Source: Bacteroidia bacterium
GTDB lineage: Bacteria > Bacteroidota > Bacteroidia > Flavobacteriales_D > Sanyastnellaceae
NCBI GenBank assembly: GCA_030427925.1
Contig: JAUICJ010000009.1
Span: forward strand, 1 to 64,000
Direction: 5' to 3'
DNA: 64,000 bases
Position 1 is the first letter of the stretch. Each line of letters starts with the position of its first letter. The position numbers and the translations under genes are program-made. The notes under the pieces were generated by a model that was not told the DNA's origin, ran no database searches, and worked only from the letters and a program-made list of their open reading frames with translations. Positions 18,308 through 27,168 of this stretch are shown piece after piece.

Positions 18308-19060
18308 TCAGGAATCGCCTTTGCTCGTGGCAAGGGCGTAGATGACCAAACCAAACCCGATTTTGTTCACGGCATCACCGATGTTGTAGACGATGTCCAT
18401 CGCTCCCCGCGCAGCATCAGCATCCGACACGAGTTGCATGCCGAACAAGCCACCGGGAGTTCCGAGGATGTACCCCAACGGGTAAATCGCCCAACCCACG
18501 AGCACGAACCAAGCGAGCACTTTCGTGGCCTTCAAGACCTGCGGCCCAGCTTTTTCTGCCAAATGGCGCACTTCACCGAACCAAATCAGGTACACGATGT
18601 AGAAGTACGCGATCCCCGAAAGGACGCCCCACATCACGCTGGATTCCGGTTGAATCGCTTCACCGAAGTACCCCGTCACCAACATGATGACGGAAGCGAG
18701 GATGAGTTTCCACAACAAGCCAACTTTGGCGCCGGCCTTCTTCGTGATGAGGTAGAACTCCACGCACATCAACGGAACGGTGAGGGTCCAGTCGACGTAC
18801 CGGAAGAACGTCGGGCTTTCGCCGGTCTCCAGTTGGTAACCGCGCATGTAGTAATAGTGCACGAACGCGATGAACGTGATGATGCCGGAGACCAGCAAGC
18901 TGGTGCGCCATTTGGCATCCACGTTCCACGTTTCGAAAAAGAAGAACACCGAAGCCGCCATCATCGCCATCGTGCCGATGAAGAACGTGAAGGCGGTGAT
19001 GGTTTGGACGTTGGACGGATTGCTCAAGTCCACCATCGAGTCTAAAAGAAATGCACTCAT
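18308..19060 (-). CDS. Proteorhodopsin, predicted green-absorbing proton pump
   Basis: 250 residues from the ATG at 19060 (MSAFLLDSMVD); an upstream in-frame start at 19111 would add 17 residues. Seven hydrophobic segments are visible. Helix C reads RYVDWTLTVPLMCVEFY: Asp90, Thr94 and Glu101 match the D-T-E set (Asp97/Thr101/Glu108) of proton-pumping proteorhodopsins. Met98 occupies the tuning position 105, as in green-absorbing flavobacterial forms. His68 matches the His75 that pairs with the counterion, and Lys233 (DAVNKIGFG) is the retinal lysine. No retinal-synthesis gene (blh, crt) is nearby. Sits alone on its transcript, downstream of the cbb3 operon. It would add light-driven proton motive force. 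Confidence 0.96.
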   Translation of the reverse strand: MSAFLLDSMVDLSNPSNVQTITAFTFFIGTMAMMAASVFFFFETWNVDAKWRTSLLVSGIITFIAFVHYYYMRGYQLETGESPTFFRYVDWTLTVPLMCVEFYLITKKAGAKVGLLWKLILASVIMLVTGYFGEAIQPESSVMWGVLSGIAYFYIVYLIWFGEVRHLAEKAGPQVLKATKVLAWFVLVGWAIYPLGYILGTPGGLFGMQLVSDADAARGAMDIVYNIGDAVNKIGFGLVIYALATSKGDS

Positions 19061-19083
19061 GATTGAATGTGTTTTGGTGATTT

Positions 19084-19098
19084 GTGTAACATTTACAC
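19084..19098 (-). promoter_or_regulatory. Dyad operator-like element upstream of the rhodopsin gene
   Basis: GTGTAA-cat-TTACAC is a perfect 6-bp inverted repeat with a 3-nt spacer, 24 to 38 nt upstream of the rhodopsin ATG. On the minus strand it contains TAAATGTT, a partial -7 box, preceded after 18 nt by TTTG (19114-19117 complement). A dyad overlapping the promoter suggests a regulator-binding site; the regulator is unknown. Confidence 0.35.
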
Positions 19099-19183
19099 GG
19101 GAACAAAACACGCCAAATCACAATAAGTTCAAAATCAGGGGAAAAAGAGTTATGAACAACCGTGTACGCCGGGAGGGTTTGCG

Positions 19184-19645
19184 TCAGGCCGGAAAGTGAA
19201 CGGGAATGCGCTTTTCAGCGGGTCCGCGTCCTGTTAACCATTTGAACGTGATGTAAGCCAATCCGTTAGGGGCATCGAATTCCACCTCATACCGTTCCGG
19301 GCTCATGCGCTCGCCTTGGAGCTCCGCCCATTGCCAAGTTCGGTCCTTTCGGGAATTCGTGGGAACATAGAGTTCGGCCCCGCCCGCGAGCAGCGCGTCG
19401 AGGTCGCTCGCCTGACCGCTGATGATGAGCTTGCCCGCATCGTAAGACACGCGCGGCGTGCCGAAGGCCTGCCCGAGCGCCTCAGCTTCCATGCGGTCGC
19501 CGTGGGCGAGTTCCGCCTGGTAGTAATCTTCGCGGACCAAATCCGTCTCGATCGACATGGCGCATTTGCCCATGTAGATCATCAGGCCGACGTATGCCGT
19601 CAGGACCAAAGCTATCCCGTGTCCCCAGTTGAATCGTCCTTTCAT
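19184..19645 (-). CDS. ccoH: FixH/CcoH family protein, cbb3 oxidase assembly
   Basis: 153 residues with one N-terminal membrane helix (GHGIALVLTAYVGLMIYMG) and a periplasmic beta-rich domain, the layout of FixH/CcoH. This protein helps assemble and stabilise the cbb3 oxidase and is normally the last gene of the ccoG-H unit, as here. It starts 2 nt after the ccoG stop. The sequence itself is weakly conserved, so the assignment rests on both architecture and position. Confidence 0.85.
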   Translation of the reverse strand: MKGRFNWGHGIALVLTAYVGLMIYMGKCAMSIETDLVREDYYQAELAHGDRMEAEALGQAFGTPRVSYDAGKLIISGQASDLDALLAGGAELYVPTNSRKDRTWQWAELQGERMSPERYEVEFDAPNGLAYITFKWLTGRGPAEKRIPVHFPA

Positions 19646-19647
19646 GT

Positions 19648-21054
19648 TCAGTGCTTCATGCCGGGGATGGGCCCCGGGAATTCGGTTTTCGTGGAGGCGA
19701 TGACGCGGTCATCGTCGCGGAGCACGATGCGGAATTTGGCCCGATCCTCGGACAGCCCATCCAACGGCGTGCGCAGGAAAAAGACGCCCTCCACCATTTC
19801 CGCAGCCGGCACCACCAGGTCCGTGCTACCGACCAGTTCCAAGCTGAACCGCGCGTCGTCCGGTGCGAGTTGGACGTGCAGTGTGTCGTGCGATTTGTTC
19901 AGCAGCGTGAACCGGTAGAGGTTGCTGATGACGCCTTGGTCGTCCACTTCATACAGCGTGCCTGAGGTGCGGTAGACGTTCATTTCGATGCTCGACCGGA
20001 AGAAGATGAGGCCCAACAGCACCAGCGTCAAGGCTACGAGCACCCCGATGTACGCCTTCGCCCGTCCCGTCAGCGCGAACGGCTTCTTCTCCGCGATGGA
20101 GTTCTCGCTCGCGTAGCGGATGAGGCCACCGGGCATCGCCAGTTGCTCCATGATGCTGTCGCAGGCGTCGATGCACGCCGTGCAGTGCACGCATTCGAGT
20201 TGCACCCCGTTGCGGATGTCGATGCCCGTGGGACAAACTTGCACGCACAGCCCGCAATCCACGCAATCGCCCTGCTTCGCCAATTCCTCCTCAGACGCGT
20301 TGCGTTTCCGGTGGCCCCGGGGTTCGCCGCGCACGTAATCGTACGTCACGTTCACCGTATCGCGGTCCACGAGCACGCCTTGCAACCGGCCATAAGGACA
20401 AATCGTCGTGCACACCTGCTCCCGCAACCGCGCAAACACGAAGAAGAACACCGCCGTGAAGCCCAACAGCGCCAACAACCCGCCGATGTGTTCGCCGGGC
20501 GGGTCGGTTTGGATGCGGATGAGCTCGTCGCGCCCGATGATGTAGGCGAGGAACGTGTTGCCGATGGCGAAACTGATGCCGAAGTAAATGACCCACTTCA
20601 GCGCTTTTTTCCGAATCTTCTCCGCATTCCACGGCCCTTTGTCCAACCGAATCCGCGCGTTGCGGTCGCCCTCAATGAGCCGCTCGATGGGGCGGAAGAT
20701 GAATTCGAGGAACACGGTTTGGGGACACACCCAGCCGCAGAACAGCCGGCCAAAGACCACGGTGAAGACGATGATGAGCACCACCGCCGTCACCATCGAC
20801 AAGGCGAAGAGGAAGCTGTCTTGCGGCCAAAACACCTGCCCGAGGATGACGAACTTCCGGTGGATGACGTCGAGCTGCAGGAGCGGCTCGCTGCCGATGC
20901 GGATCCACGGCCCCGCAAAGAGGAACGCGATGAGCAAGTAGCTCACCACCTGCCGCCGCTTCAGGAAGACCCCGTTGATGAACTTCGGGTAGACCCAAAC
21001 GCGGCCACCGGATTCGTCCACGGTTGCGATCCGATCACGGTAGTTGCTCGCCAT
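19648..21054 (-). CDS. ccoG: Cytochrome c oxidase accessory protein CcoG
   Basis: 468 residues with several membrane helices in the first half (RQVVSYLLIAFLFAGPW, FALSMVTAVVLIIVFTVVFG and others), a conserved CGWVCPQTVFLEFIF segment, and two 4Fe-4S ferredoxin motifs (CVDCGLCVQVCPTGIDIR and CVHCTACIDACDSIM). An Ig-like periplasmic domain ends the protein. CcoG (FixG/RdxA) is an iron-sulphur protein that reduces Cu(II) for delivery to the cbb3 oxidase. Begins 3 nt after the ccoP stop. Confidence 0.95.
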   Translation of the reverse strand: MASNYRDRIATVDESGGRVWVYPKFINGVFLKRRQVVSYLLIAFLFAGPWIRIGSEPLLQLDVIHRKFVILGQVFWPQDSFLFALSMVTAVVLIIVFTVVFGRLFCGWVCPQTVFLEFIFRPIERLIEGDRNARIRLDKGPWNAEKIRKKALKWVIYFGISFAIGNTFLAYIIGRDELIRIQTDPPGEHIGGLLALLGFTAVFFFVFARLREQVCTTICPYGRLQGVLVDRDTVNVTYDYVRGEPRGHRKRNASEEELAKQGDCVDCGLCVQVCPTGIDIRNGVQLECVHCTACIDACDSIMEQLAMPGGLIRYASENSIAEKKPFALTGRAKAYIGVLVALTLVLLGLIFFRSSIEMNVYRTSGTLYEVDDQGVISNLYRFTLLNKSHDTLHVQLAPDDARFSLELVGSTDLVVPAAEMVEGVFFLRTPLDGLSEDRAKFRIVLRDDDRVIASTKTEFPGPIPGMKH

Positions 21055-21057
21055 AAC

Positions 21058-22299
21058 TCAGAGGGAAGCCGTGGCCTCGTTCGCTTCCGAGCCTTTCGGT
21101 TGGGCCGGCTCTTCGAGGTCGCCTTGCGGATCCTTTGGCGCGAGCGGCGTGGTGCCGTTCAGGCTGAGGATGTAGGTGGACACGTTTTGGATTTCGGTCG
21201 GCGTGAGGTCCGCCTTCCAAGACTTCATGCCCTTCGCCGGGACGCCGTACTTGATGGTCGTGAAGAGGTCGTTGATTTGGCCTCCATGCAGCCAGTAATT
21301 GTCGGTCAAATTCGGGCCCACGCCCCCGCCGCCATCGGCCGCGTGACAGGCCTTGCAGTGCTTGGCGAACAGCCCAGCGCCTTGGTTGAGCCGCGATTCC
21401 TCCAGCACGTATTCCACCGTGCGCTCGTCCACGTTGAGGGCAAGGCTGGCCAAATACGCCTCCGTCTCCGCCGCCGCTTCCGCCATCTCGATTTCGTACG
21501 CCTCATCCATCAAGGGCGCGTAGCCGAAAATGTGGTAATTGAACAGGTAAATCACCCCTGCCACGATGGAAACGTAAAACCCGTACAGCCACCACGGCGG
21601 CAGCCGGTTGTCGAGTTCCTGGATGCCATCGTAGGCGTGGTCGAGCAGCAAATCCGGCTCCTTTTCCAGCGATTCGTGCGCGTTGAGCTTTTGCCAAATC
21701 ACCGCCCACATCGACGGCTGCTTCACCCGGGCTTCTTCCGCGACGGCTTGTGCTTCGGGCTCGGGTTGGATTTGGGGTTTCAACTCCTTCGAAACCAACC
21801 GGATGTTCCGCATCACCAGCAGCAAGTACCCCATCAGGAACAGGTTCGCGGTCACCAGCCCCCAAAAGGCCGAATCCGTCAGCACGAACATCGAAGCCAC
21901 CACGGCCGCCTGCTGCTTCGCCTTCACTTCGGCCAAATGCTCCACCAGGTTCTTGAAGATGCCCATCGCTCCGATGATCATCGCGGTGAGCAGGAGCGCC
22001 GTGCTTCCCAGCATGACGATCCACACATCGTCCGACAGCCCGTAATGCGTGCCGAACGGCGCCGCCTCTTGCGCAAACAAGCTCGGCGCGCTGCCCAGCA
22101 ACAGCAACAGCAACGTGGCCTTCGTGCCCTTGCTATCGTTCAACGGCTGCGACGACACTTCATCGATGTAGCCCTTCCGCATCCGCATCACGTACACGAA
22201 CAAGAGCACGAAGAAACTGAAGAAAATGAGCAACGAAATGAGGGGCCAAATCTCAATCCCGTCCATGCTCGACAGGTGGTGTTTGATGTAGCGCATCAT
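21058..22299 (-). CDS. ccoP: Cytochrome cbb3 oxidase subunit III (CcoP) with CcoQ-like N-terminal extension
   Basis: 413 residues. The first about 45 (a single helix, WPLISLLIFFSFFVLLFVYV, then MRMRKGYIDEV) look like CcoQ, which otherwise has no separate gene here. Two more helices precede the usual CcoP region PPWWLYGFYVSIVAGVIYL, and one cytochrome c domain follows with a single haem motif CKACH (about residue 320). Proteobacterial CcoP normally has two haems, so this one is mono-haem as read. The start ATG overlaps the ccoNO stop (ATGA). It passes electrons to the CcoO domain. Confidence 0.92.
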   Translation of the reverse strand: MMRYIKHHLSSMDGIEIWPLISLLIFFSFFVLLFVYVMRMRKGYIDEVSSQPLNDSKGTKATLLLLLLGSAPSLFAQEAAPFGTHYGLSDDVWIVMLGSTALLLTAMIIGAMGIFKNLVEHLAEVKAKQQAAVVASMFVLTDSAFWGLVTANLFLMGYLLLVMRNIRLVSKELKPQIQPEPEAQAVAEEARVKQPSMWAVIWQKLNAHESLEKEPDLLLDHAYDGIQELDNRLPPWWLYGFYVSIVAGVIYLFNYHIFGYAPLMDEAYEIEMAEAAAETEAYLASLALNVDERTVEYVLEESRLNQGAGLFAKHCKACHAADGGGGVGPNLTDNYWLHGGQINDLFTTIKYGVPAKGMKSWKADLTPTEIQNVSTYILSLNGTTPLAPKDPQGDLEEPAQPKGSEANEATASL

Positions 22300-24434
22300 G
22301 GTGCAACGGTGTTTTCAGCGACCGGGGTGTTGATGTCGGTTCCGAGGCGCTGGAGGTAAGCGATGAGGGCGATGATTTCTTTCTGCGGCGCGCATTCGAT
22401 GTCGGCGTCGAGGAGGTTTGCCGCGATGGCGTTGGCTTGGGCTTCCAAATCCGCTTGGGCCTGCCCATCGGCATAGCCTTCGGGATACGGAACGCCCAGC
22501 GTTTGCATCGCTTCGATCTTCGCGGCGAGGTTCGAGGCGTCGAGGTCGTCGGTCAGCAACCACGGGTAGCGCGGCATGATGGATCCCGGCGACATGCTCC
22601 GCGGGTCGTACATGTGGTGGTAGTGCCACGAGTCGGGCATCCGGCCGCCCTCGCGGTGCAAGTCCGGCCCGGTCCGCTTCGATCCCCACAGGAACGGGTG
22701 GTCGTAGACGAATTCCCCCGCCTTCGAGTATTCGCCGTACCGCTCGGTTTCGTGGCGGAACGGCCGCACCATTTGGCTGTGGCAGTTGTTGCAGCCCTCG
22801 CGGATGTAGAGGTCGCGCCCTTCGAGTTCCAGCGGCGTGTACGGTTTCACGCTCGCAATCGTCGGGATGTTGCTCTTGACGAGGATCGTGGGCAAAATCT
22901 CCACCAAGCCCCCGATCAAAATCACCACGAGGCTCATCACGAGCAGCGGCATCGGCTTGCGCTCGATCCAGCGGTGAATCGATTCGCCGGGCAAGCGGCC
23001 GCGCACCGTTTCGAGGGCCGGTGCTTCCGCATCTTCGTTGGCGATGAAGGAACCTTGGCGGCTGGTTTTGGCCAAATTCCACGCCATCACAATCGCCCCG
23101 GTCAAGTACAGCGTTCCGCCGACCACCCGCATGGTGTACATCGGCAACAACTGCAGCACCGTATCGAGGAAATTCGGATACTTCAGCATGCCCTCCGGAC
23201 GGAATTCCTGCCACATGAAGTACTGCGTGAAGCCCGCCCAGTAAAGCGGCAGCGCGTAAAACAGAATGCCGAGCGTGCTGATCCAGAAGTGGAAGTTCGC
23301 CGCCTTCTTGCTGTACAACGTTGTGCTGTGCATCTTCGGCACCAACCAGTACAGCATGCCGAAGGTCAACATGCCGTTCCAGCCGAGTCCGCCGATGTGC
23401 ACGTGGGCGATGGTCCAGTCCGTGAAGTGGCTGATGGCGTTCACGCTCTTGAGCGAAAGCATCGGGCCTTCAAACGTGGACATGCCGTAGGCCGAAATCG
23501 CCACCACCATGAACTTCAGGATCGGATCTTCGCGCACTTTGTCCCACGCTCCCCGCAGCGTCAACAGGCCGTTGAGCATCCCGCCCCAAGACGGCGCGAT
23601 GAGCATGATGGAGAACACCGTGCCCAGGCTTTGGGCCCAATCCGGCAACGACGTGTGCAACAAGTGGTGCGGACCCGCCCAGATGTAAATGAAAATCAGT
23701 GCCCAAAAGTGAATGATGGACAGCCGGTACGAATACACCGGTCGGCCCGCGGCCTTCGGAACGAAGTAGTACATGAGCCCGAGGTAGGGCGTGGTTAAGA
23801 AGAACGCCACCGCGTTGTGCCCATACCACCACTGCACGAGCGCGTCCTGCACGCCGGCATACCACGAGTAGCTCTTCATGAAGCTCACGGGCAGTTCGAA
23901 CGAGTTGAAAATGTGCAGCACCGCCACCGTCACGAACGTGGCGATGTAAAACCAAACCGCCACGTACAAGTGCCGCTCCCGCCGGTTCAAAATCGTGGCC
24001 ATCATGTTGACGCCCCAAACCACCCAAACCAGCGCAATCGCAATGTCAATCGGCCACTCCAATTCCGCGTACTCCTTCGAACTCGTATAGCCCATCGGCA
24101 GCGTCAACACCGCCGATAAAATGATAAGCTGCCACCCCCAAAAGTTGATGCGGCTCAGCGCATCGGACCACATGCGGGTCTTCAGCAGCCGCTGCAACGA
24201 ATAGTAGACGCCAGCGAAGATGCCATTGCCCACAAAGGCGAAGATGACGGCGTTCGTGTGCAACGGGCGGATGCGCCCAAAGGTTAGCCACGCGAGGTTG
24301 GCGTTCAACTCCGGCCAAACGAGTTGGCTTGCGGCCGTGAGGCCTACCAGCATGCCGGTGATGCCCCAAATGACGGTGGCGCGGATGAAGAGCTTGACAA
24401 TCGCGTTGTCGTATTGAAATCGTTCCTGGCTCAT
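22296..24434 (-). CDS. ccoNO: Cytochrome cbb3 oxidase fused subunits I and II (CcoN-CcoO)
   Basis: 712 residues from the ATG at 24434 (MSQERFQYDN). The CcoN part (about 1-490) has the multi-helix haem-copper oxidase core with conserved histidines in RPLHTNAVIF, YGHNAVAFFL, AGPHHLLHTS and HVHIGGLGWNGM, which bind the haems and CuB. The CcoO part (about 520-712) starts with one helix and carries the haem c motif CNNCHSQMVRPF and a candidate methionine ligand in IMPRYPW. This fusion is common in Bacteroidota. The enzyme reduces oxygen at low concentration and pumps protons. It follows ccoS by 10 nt. Confidence 0.97.
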   Translation of the reverse strand: MSQERFQYDNAIVKLFIRATVIWGITGMLVGLTAASQLVWPELNANLAWLTFGRIRPLHTNAVIFAFVGNGIFAGVYYSLQRLLKTRMWSDALSRINFWGWQLIILSAVLTLPMGYTSSKEYAELEWPIDIAIALVWVVWGVNMMATILNRRERHLYVAVWFYIATFVTVAVLHIFNSFELPVSFMKSYSWYAGVQDALVQWWYGHNAVAFFLTTPYLGLMYYFVPKAAGRPVYSYRLSIIHFWALIFIYIWAGPHHLLHTSLPDWAQSLGTVFSIMLIAPSWGGMLNGLLTLRGAWDKVREDPILKFMVVAISAYGMSTFEGPMLSLKSVNAISHFTDWTIAHVHIGGLGWNGMLTFGMLYWLVPKMHSTTLYSKKAANFHFWISTLGILFYALPLYWAGFTQYFMWQEFRPEGMLKYPNFLDTVLQLLPMYTMRVVGGTLYLTGAIVMAWNLAKTSRQGSFIANEDAEAPALETVRGRLPGESIHRWIERKPMPLLVMSLVVILIGGLVEILPTILVKSNIPTIASVKPYTPLELEGRDLYIREGCNNCHSQMVRPFRHETERYGEYSKAGEFVYDHPFLWGSKRTGPDLHREGGRMPDSWHYHHMYDPRSMSPGSIMPRYPWLLTDDLDASNLAAKIEAMQTLGVPYPEGYADGQAQADLEAQANAIAANLLDADIECAPQKEIIALIAYLQRLGTDINTPVAENTVAP

Positions 24435-24444
24435 AATTGGCGGA

Positions 24445-24618
24445 TCAGTGCTTTGCTGGTTTCGAGTCGTCGTTGGCCGGTGGTTCGTCGTTGAGGATGC
24501 GCCACGCAGGTGTGGTGGCATCGTCGAATTGGCCCGTGTTCAATGCCCACAGAAAAGCCGCCAGAAAGCCTCCAGCAACGACCAACCCGATCACGATCAA
24601 AACAGGAATTACCGACAT
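24445..24618 (-). CDS. ccoS: cbb3 oxidase assembly protein CcoS
   Basis: 57 residues starting MSVIPVLIVIGLVVAGGFL. A single N-terminal helix is followed by AAFLWALNTGQFDDATTPAW, the conserved part of CcoS. This small membrane protein is needed to insert haem and copper cofactors into the cbb3 oxidase. It lies between ccoI and ccoNO, the usual place. It is easily missed by length cut-offs. Confidence 0.93.
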   Translation of the reverse strand: MSVIPVLIVIGLVVAGGFLAAFLWALNTGQFDDATTPAWRILNDEPPANDDSKPAKH

Positions 24619-24636
24619 GGTTCAGTGTTCTCAGCG

Positions 24637-24644
24637 CGAAACTA
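24637..24644 (-). promoter_or_regulatory. Candidate -7 box of the ccoS-NO-P-G-H unit
   Basis: TAGTTTCG on the minus strand resembles TAnnTTTG and lies 18 nt before the ccoS ATG, in the 125-nt gap after ccoI. A TTGG sits 17 nt further upstream. It may allow the structural genes to be expressed separately from ccoI. Confidence 0.35.
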
Positions 24645-24743
24645 CCGGCCTCGTCACGCGCCAAGCGTGAGGACCATCAGGGTCGCAACTGATTCATGTC
24701 AGGTTCTGAAAGAGGGGGCGCGAGGAAGGCCGATTGGCCCCCG

Positions 24744-27152
24744 TTACGAGCGGATGCCCGTGCGCGCCCATGCCCACCGCGTGCGCCCCAGCGCCACCGT
24801 CACCACGGAGAAGGAACTGACCGGCATCAGGATCGCGGCCACCACCGGGGTGAGCAATCCTTGCACGGCGAAGTAGAGCCCGACCAGGTTGTAGGCAAAC
24901 GAAATGGCGAAGAGCAAGTAAACGGTTCGTTGGGCTTGGCGCGTGAACTGGAGCATCGCGCCCCAATGCTTCAGCGCCTTGGCGTCGAGGATGAGGTCGG
25001 AGGCGGGGGAGAAGGCGTACAGGTCGTCGACGACTGCGACGCCGAGGTCGGCTTCTTTGAGGGCGCCCGCGTCGTTGAGGCCGTCTCCGATCATGGCGGT
25101 CAGTTCGCCGGGATGGGCGGCTTGCAAGTCCCGGATGTAGGCCATTTTGTCCTCCGGCTTCATGTTGAAGCGCATGCGGTCGGGAGCGAACCAAGCAGCG
25201 AAGGCAGGTCGTTCGGCGTCCGAGTCGCCGCTGATGAGGTGGAGGCGGTGCGCGTGTGCGAGGGCTTGAAGTTCCTGTTCGATGCCTTCGCGCACCGGCT
25301 TCGTGAAGGCGAACCGGCCGAGGAGCCGACCGTCGAGGGCGACGTAGCTGTAGGTGGTGCGGAGGCCGGAATCGGCGGTAGGAAATGCGGTGTCGAGCGC
25401 AGCCACGTCGGCGTCGGAGGCATTGGCCCAGGTGCGGGTGCCGATGAGCACGGTGGCGCCGGCGACGCGCGCGGCTACGCCCGAGCCGGGTTCTTCATCG
25501 AAGGCCTCCACGCGGGGGCGGTCTTCCGCCCAGAGCCTGACGATGGCACGGCTCAGCGGGTGGGCGCTCGAGGCTGCCGCGGCCGCCACCCGCCCGCGGT
25601 CTTCGAAGTTCGGCGCTTCGGCCACGGGCTGAAAGTGGGTTTCGAAGGCGGAAGCGGCGGTCAGGGTGCCCGTTTTGTCGAAAACCAAATCCCGCACCCG
25701 CGCCATCCGCTCCACCACGAGCGCGTTCTTCAGGTACGCCCCCGCCCGCCCGAGCCAGCGCAAAGTGGAGCCGTAGGTGAAGGGCAGGGACAGGGCGAGC
25801 GCGCAGGGGCAGGCCACGATGAGCGTCGCGGTGAAGGCGTTCCACGCGATCGACGCGTCCTTCCCGATCCAGAAGAGCAGGGTGGCCGTGGCGATGGCCA
25901 GGACGGCGAGGGTGAAGTGCTTCGAGATGCGGTCCACCGGGTCTTGGATGCTGCCCTTGCGGTCCTTTTGGAAGGCATCGGAATTCCAAAGGCGGGTCAA
26001 GGCGGACTGCTGGACGGGGCGTTCGACGCGCAGGTCGATGGCGCCTCCGAGCTGGCGGCCGCCTGCCTCGATGGGTTCGCCCGGACGGACGGCCACGGGG
26101 TGGGATTCGCCGGTGATGAAGCTGCGGTCGATTTGGCCTGCGCCCTCCAGCAACACCCCATCGGCAGGCACGATTTCCCCGTGGTGAATGCGGATCCGGT
26201 CGCCCGCTTGAAGCGTCGAAATCGGCGTCGGCTCAGCAGCCCCATCTGCCACGCGCAACACGCTGATGGGGAACCAACTCTGGTAATCCCGCTCGTGCGA
26301 AAGCCGCGAATGCGTCGAATGCTGGTACCACTTGCCGATGAGCAGGAAGAAGGCCAAACCCGCAAGCGAATCGAAATACCCCATGCCCGTACCGAGCAAC
26401 ACTTCGCCCACCGACCGCACGAAAATCACCACCATGCCCAAAGCGATCGGAACGTCCATGTTGAGTCCACCGGCCCGCAGCGCCTTCCATGCGCTTTCAA
26501 AATAGCCCCGCGCGCTGTAGAACAGCACCGGCAGCGAAAGCGCAAAGTTGAACCAACCGAACGCCCCTTGGAATCCGCTCAAGTCGAACTCCTCGCCCCC
26601 CAAATGGTCGGCAAACGAAAGCAGCATGATGTTGCCGAACGCGAACCCGGCCACTGCCAGCCGGGCGATGTGTTGGCGGTCCTTTTTCGGCTGGTCCGCC
26701 TCTGCGGCGTTCCGCATTTCAGGCGGGTACCCGAGCCGATCGAGCAGCGCGGCAAGGGCGTCCAGCGCGAGCCCCGACTCGTCGAAAGCGACCCGGAGTT
26801 CCTTGCGCGGGAAGTTGACTTCCGCTCGATGAATGGCGGGATTTTTCGCGGGCAGTTTTTCCAAAAACGCCACGCACGAAGCGCAAACCATGTCCGGAAT
26901 GAAGAGCGTGGTCACCGCATGCCCATCGCTTCCTTTGCGCACGAGCCGATCTCGGTATTCGGCCTGCTTCAAATGCGCCCACCGCACCGATTCGCTCGTA
27001 GCGTCGGCCGATGCGGCGTTCCAATCCGGTACGGCACATTCCTCCGATTCCAGTTCTTCGAGGCGCAAGCATCCGCGGCAACAATAGACGCGGCCGCCTT
27101 TTTCAACCGGCTGAACGGCGGGCTTTCCACAATAATGGCAAGGAGAGGACAT
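24744..27152 (-). CDS. ccoI: Copper-transporting P1B-type ATPase CcoI
   Basis: 802 residues. The N-terminus has a CHYCG...CCRGC metal-binding segment, followed by an HMA-like domain with CASC (about residue 93). Membrane helices follow, then the ion-path motif CPCALALSL, the phosphorylation motif DKTGTLTA, the SAHPLSRA (HP) motif and the hinge GDGLNDAGAL. This is the FixI/CcoI family, which exports copper for the CuB site of the cbb3 oxidase. It lies directly upstream of ccoS and 16 nt after a small Usp-like gene. Confidence 0.95.
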   Translation of the reverse strand: MSSPCHYCGKPAVQPVEKGGRVYCCRGCLRLEELESEECAVPDWNAASADATSESVRWAHLKQAEYRDRLVRKGSDGHAVTTLFIPDMVCASCVAFLEKLPAKNPAIHRAEVNFPRKELRVAFDESGLALDALAALLDRLGYPPEMRNAAEADQPKKDRQHIARLAVAGFAFGNIMLLSFADHLGGEEFDLSGFQGAFGWFNFALSLPVLFYSARGYFESAWKALRAGGLNMDVPIALGMVVIFVRSVGEVLLGTGMGYFDSLAGLAFFLLIGKWYQHSTHSRLSHERDYQSWFPISVLRVADGAAEPTPISTLQAGDRIRIHHGEIVPADGVLLEGAGQIDRSFITGESHPVAVRPGEPIEAGGRQLGGAIDLRVERPVQQSALTRLWNSDAFQKDRKGSIQDPVDRISKHFTLAVLAIATATLLFWIGKDASIAWNAFTATLIVACPCALALSLPFTYGSTLRWLGRAGAYLKNALVVERMARVRDLVFDKTGTLTAASAFETHFQPVAEAPNFEDRGRVAAAAASSAHPLSRAIVRLWAEDRPRVEAFDEEPGSGVAARVAGATVLIGTRTWANASDADVAALDTAFPTADSGLRTTYSYVALDGRLLGRFAFTKPVREGIEQELQALAHAHRLHLISGDSDAERPAFAAWFAPDRMRFNMKPEDKMAYIRDLQAAHPGELTAMIGDGLNDAGALKEADLGVAVVDDLYAFSPASDLILDAKALKHWGAMLQFTRQAQRTVYLLFAISFAYNLVGLYFAVQGLLTPVVAAILMPVSSFSVVTVALGRTRWAWARTGIRS

Positions 27153-27168
27153 GGGGCAAAGTTCGGGC

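Noticed and set aside
20143-22359. 738-codon open frame on the plus strand, His/Arg/Gln-rich
   Set aside because: Antisense to ccoP and ccoG, both of which are certain.
24431-24664. 77-codon minus-strand frame across ccoS
   Set aside because: Different frame from CcoS; no helix and no family features, whereas the 57-residue frame at 24445-24618 is a clear CcoS.
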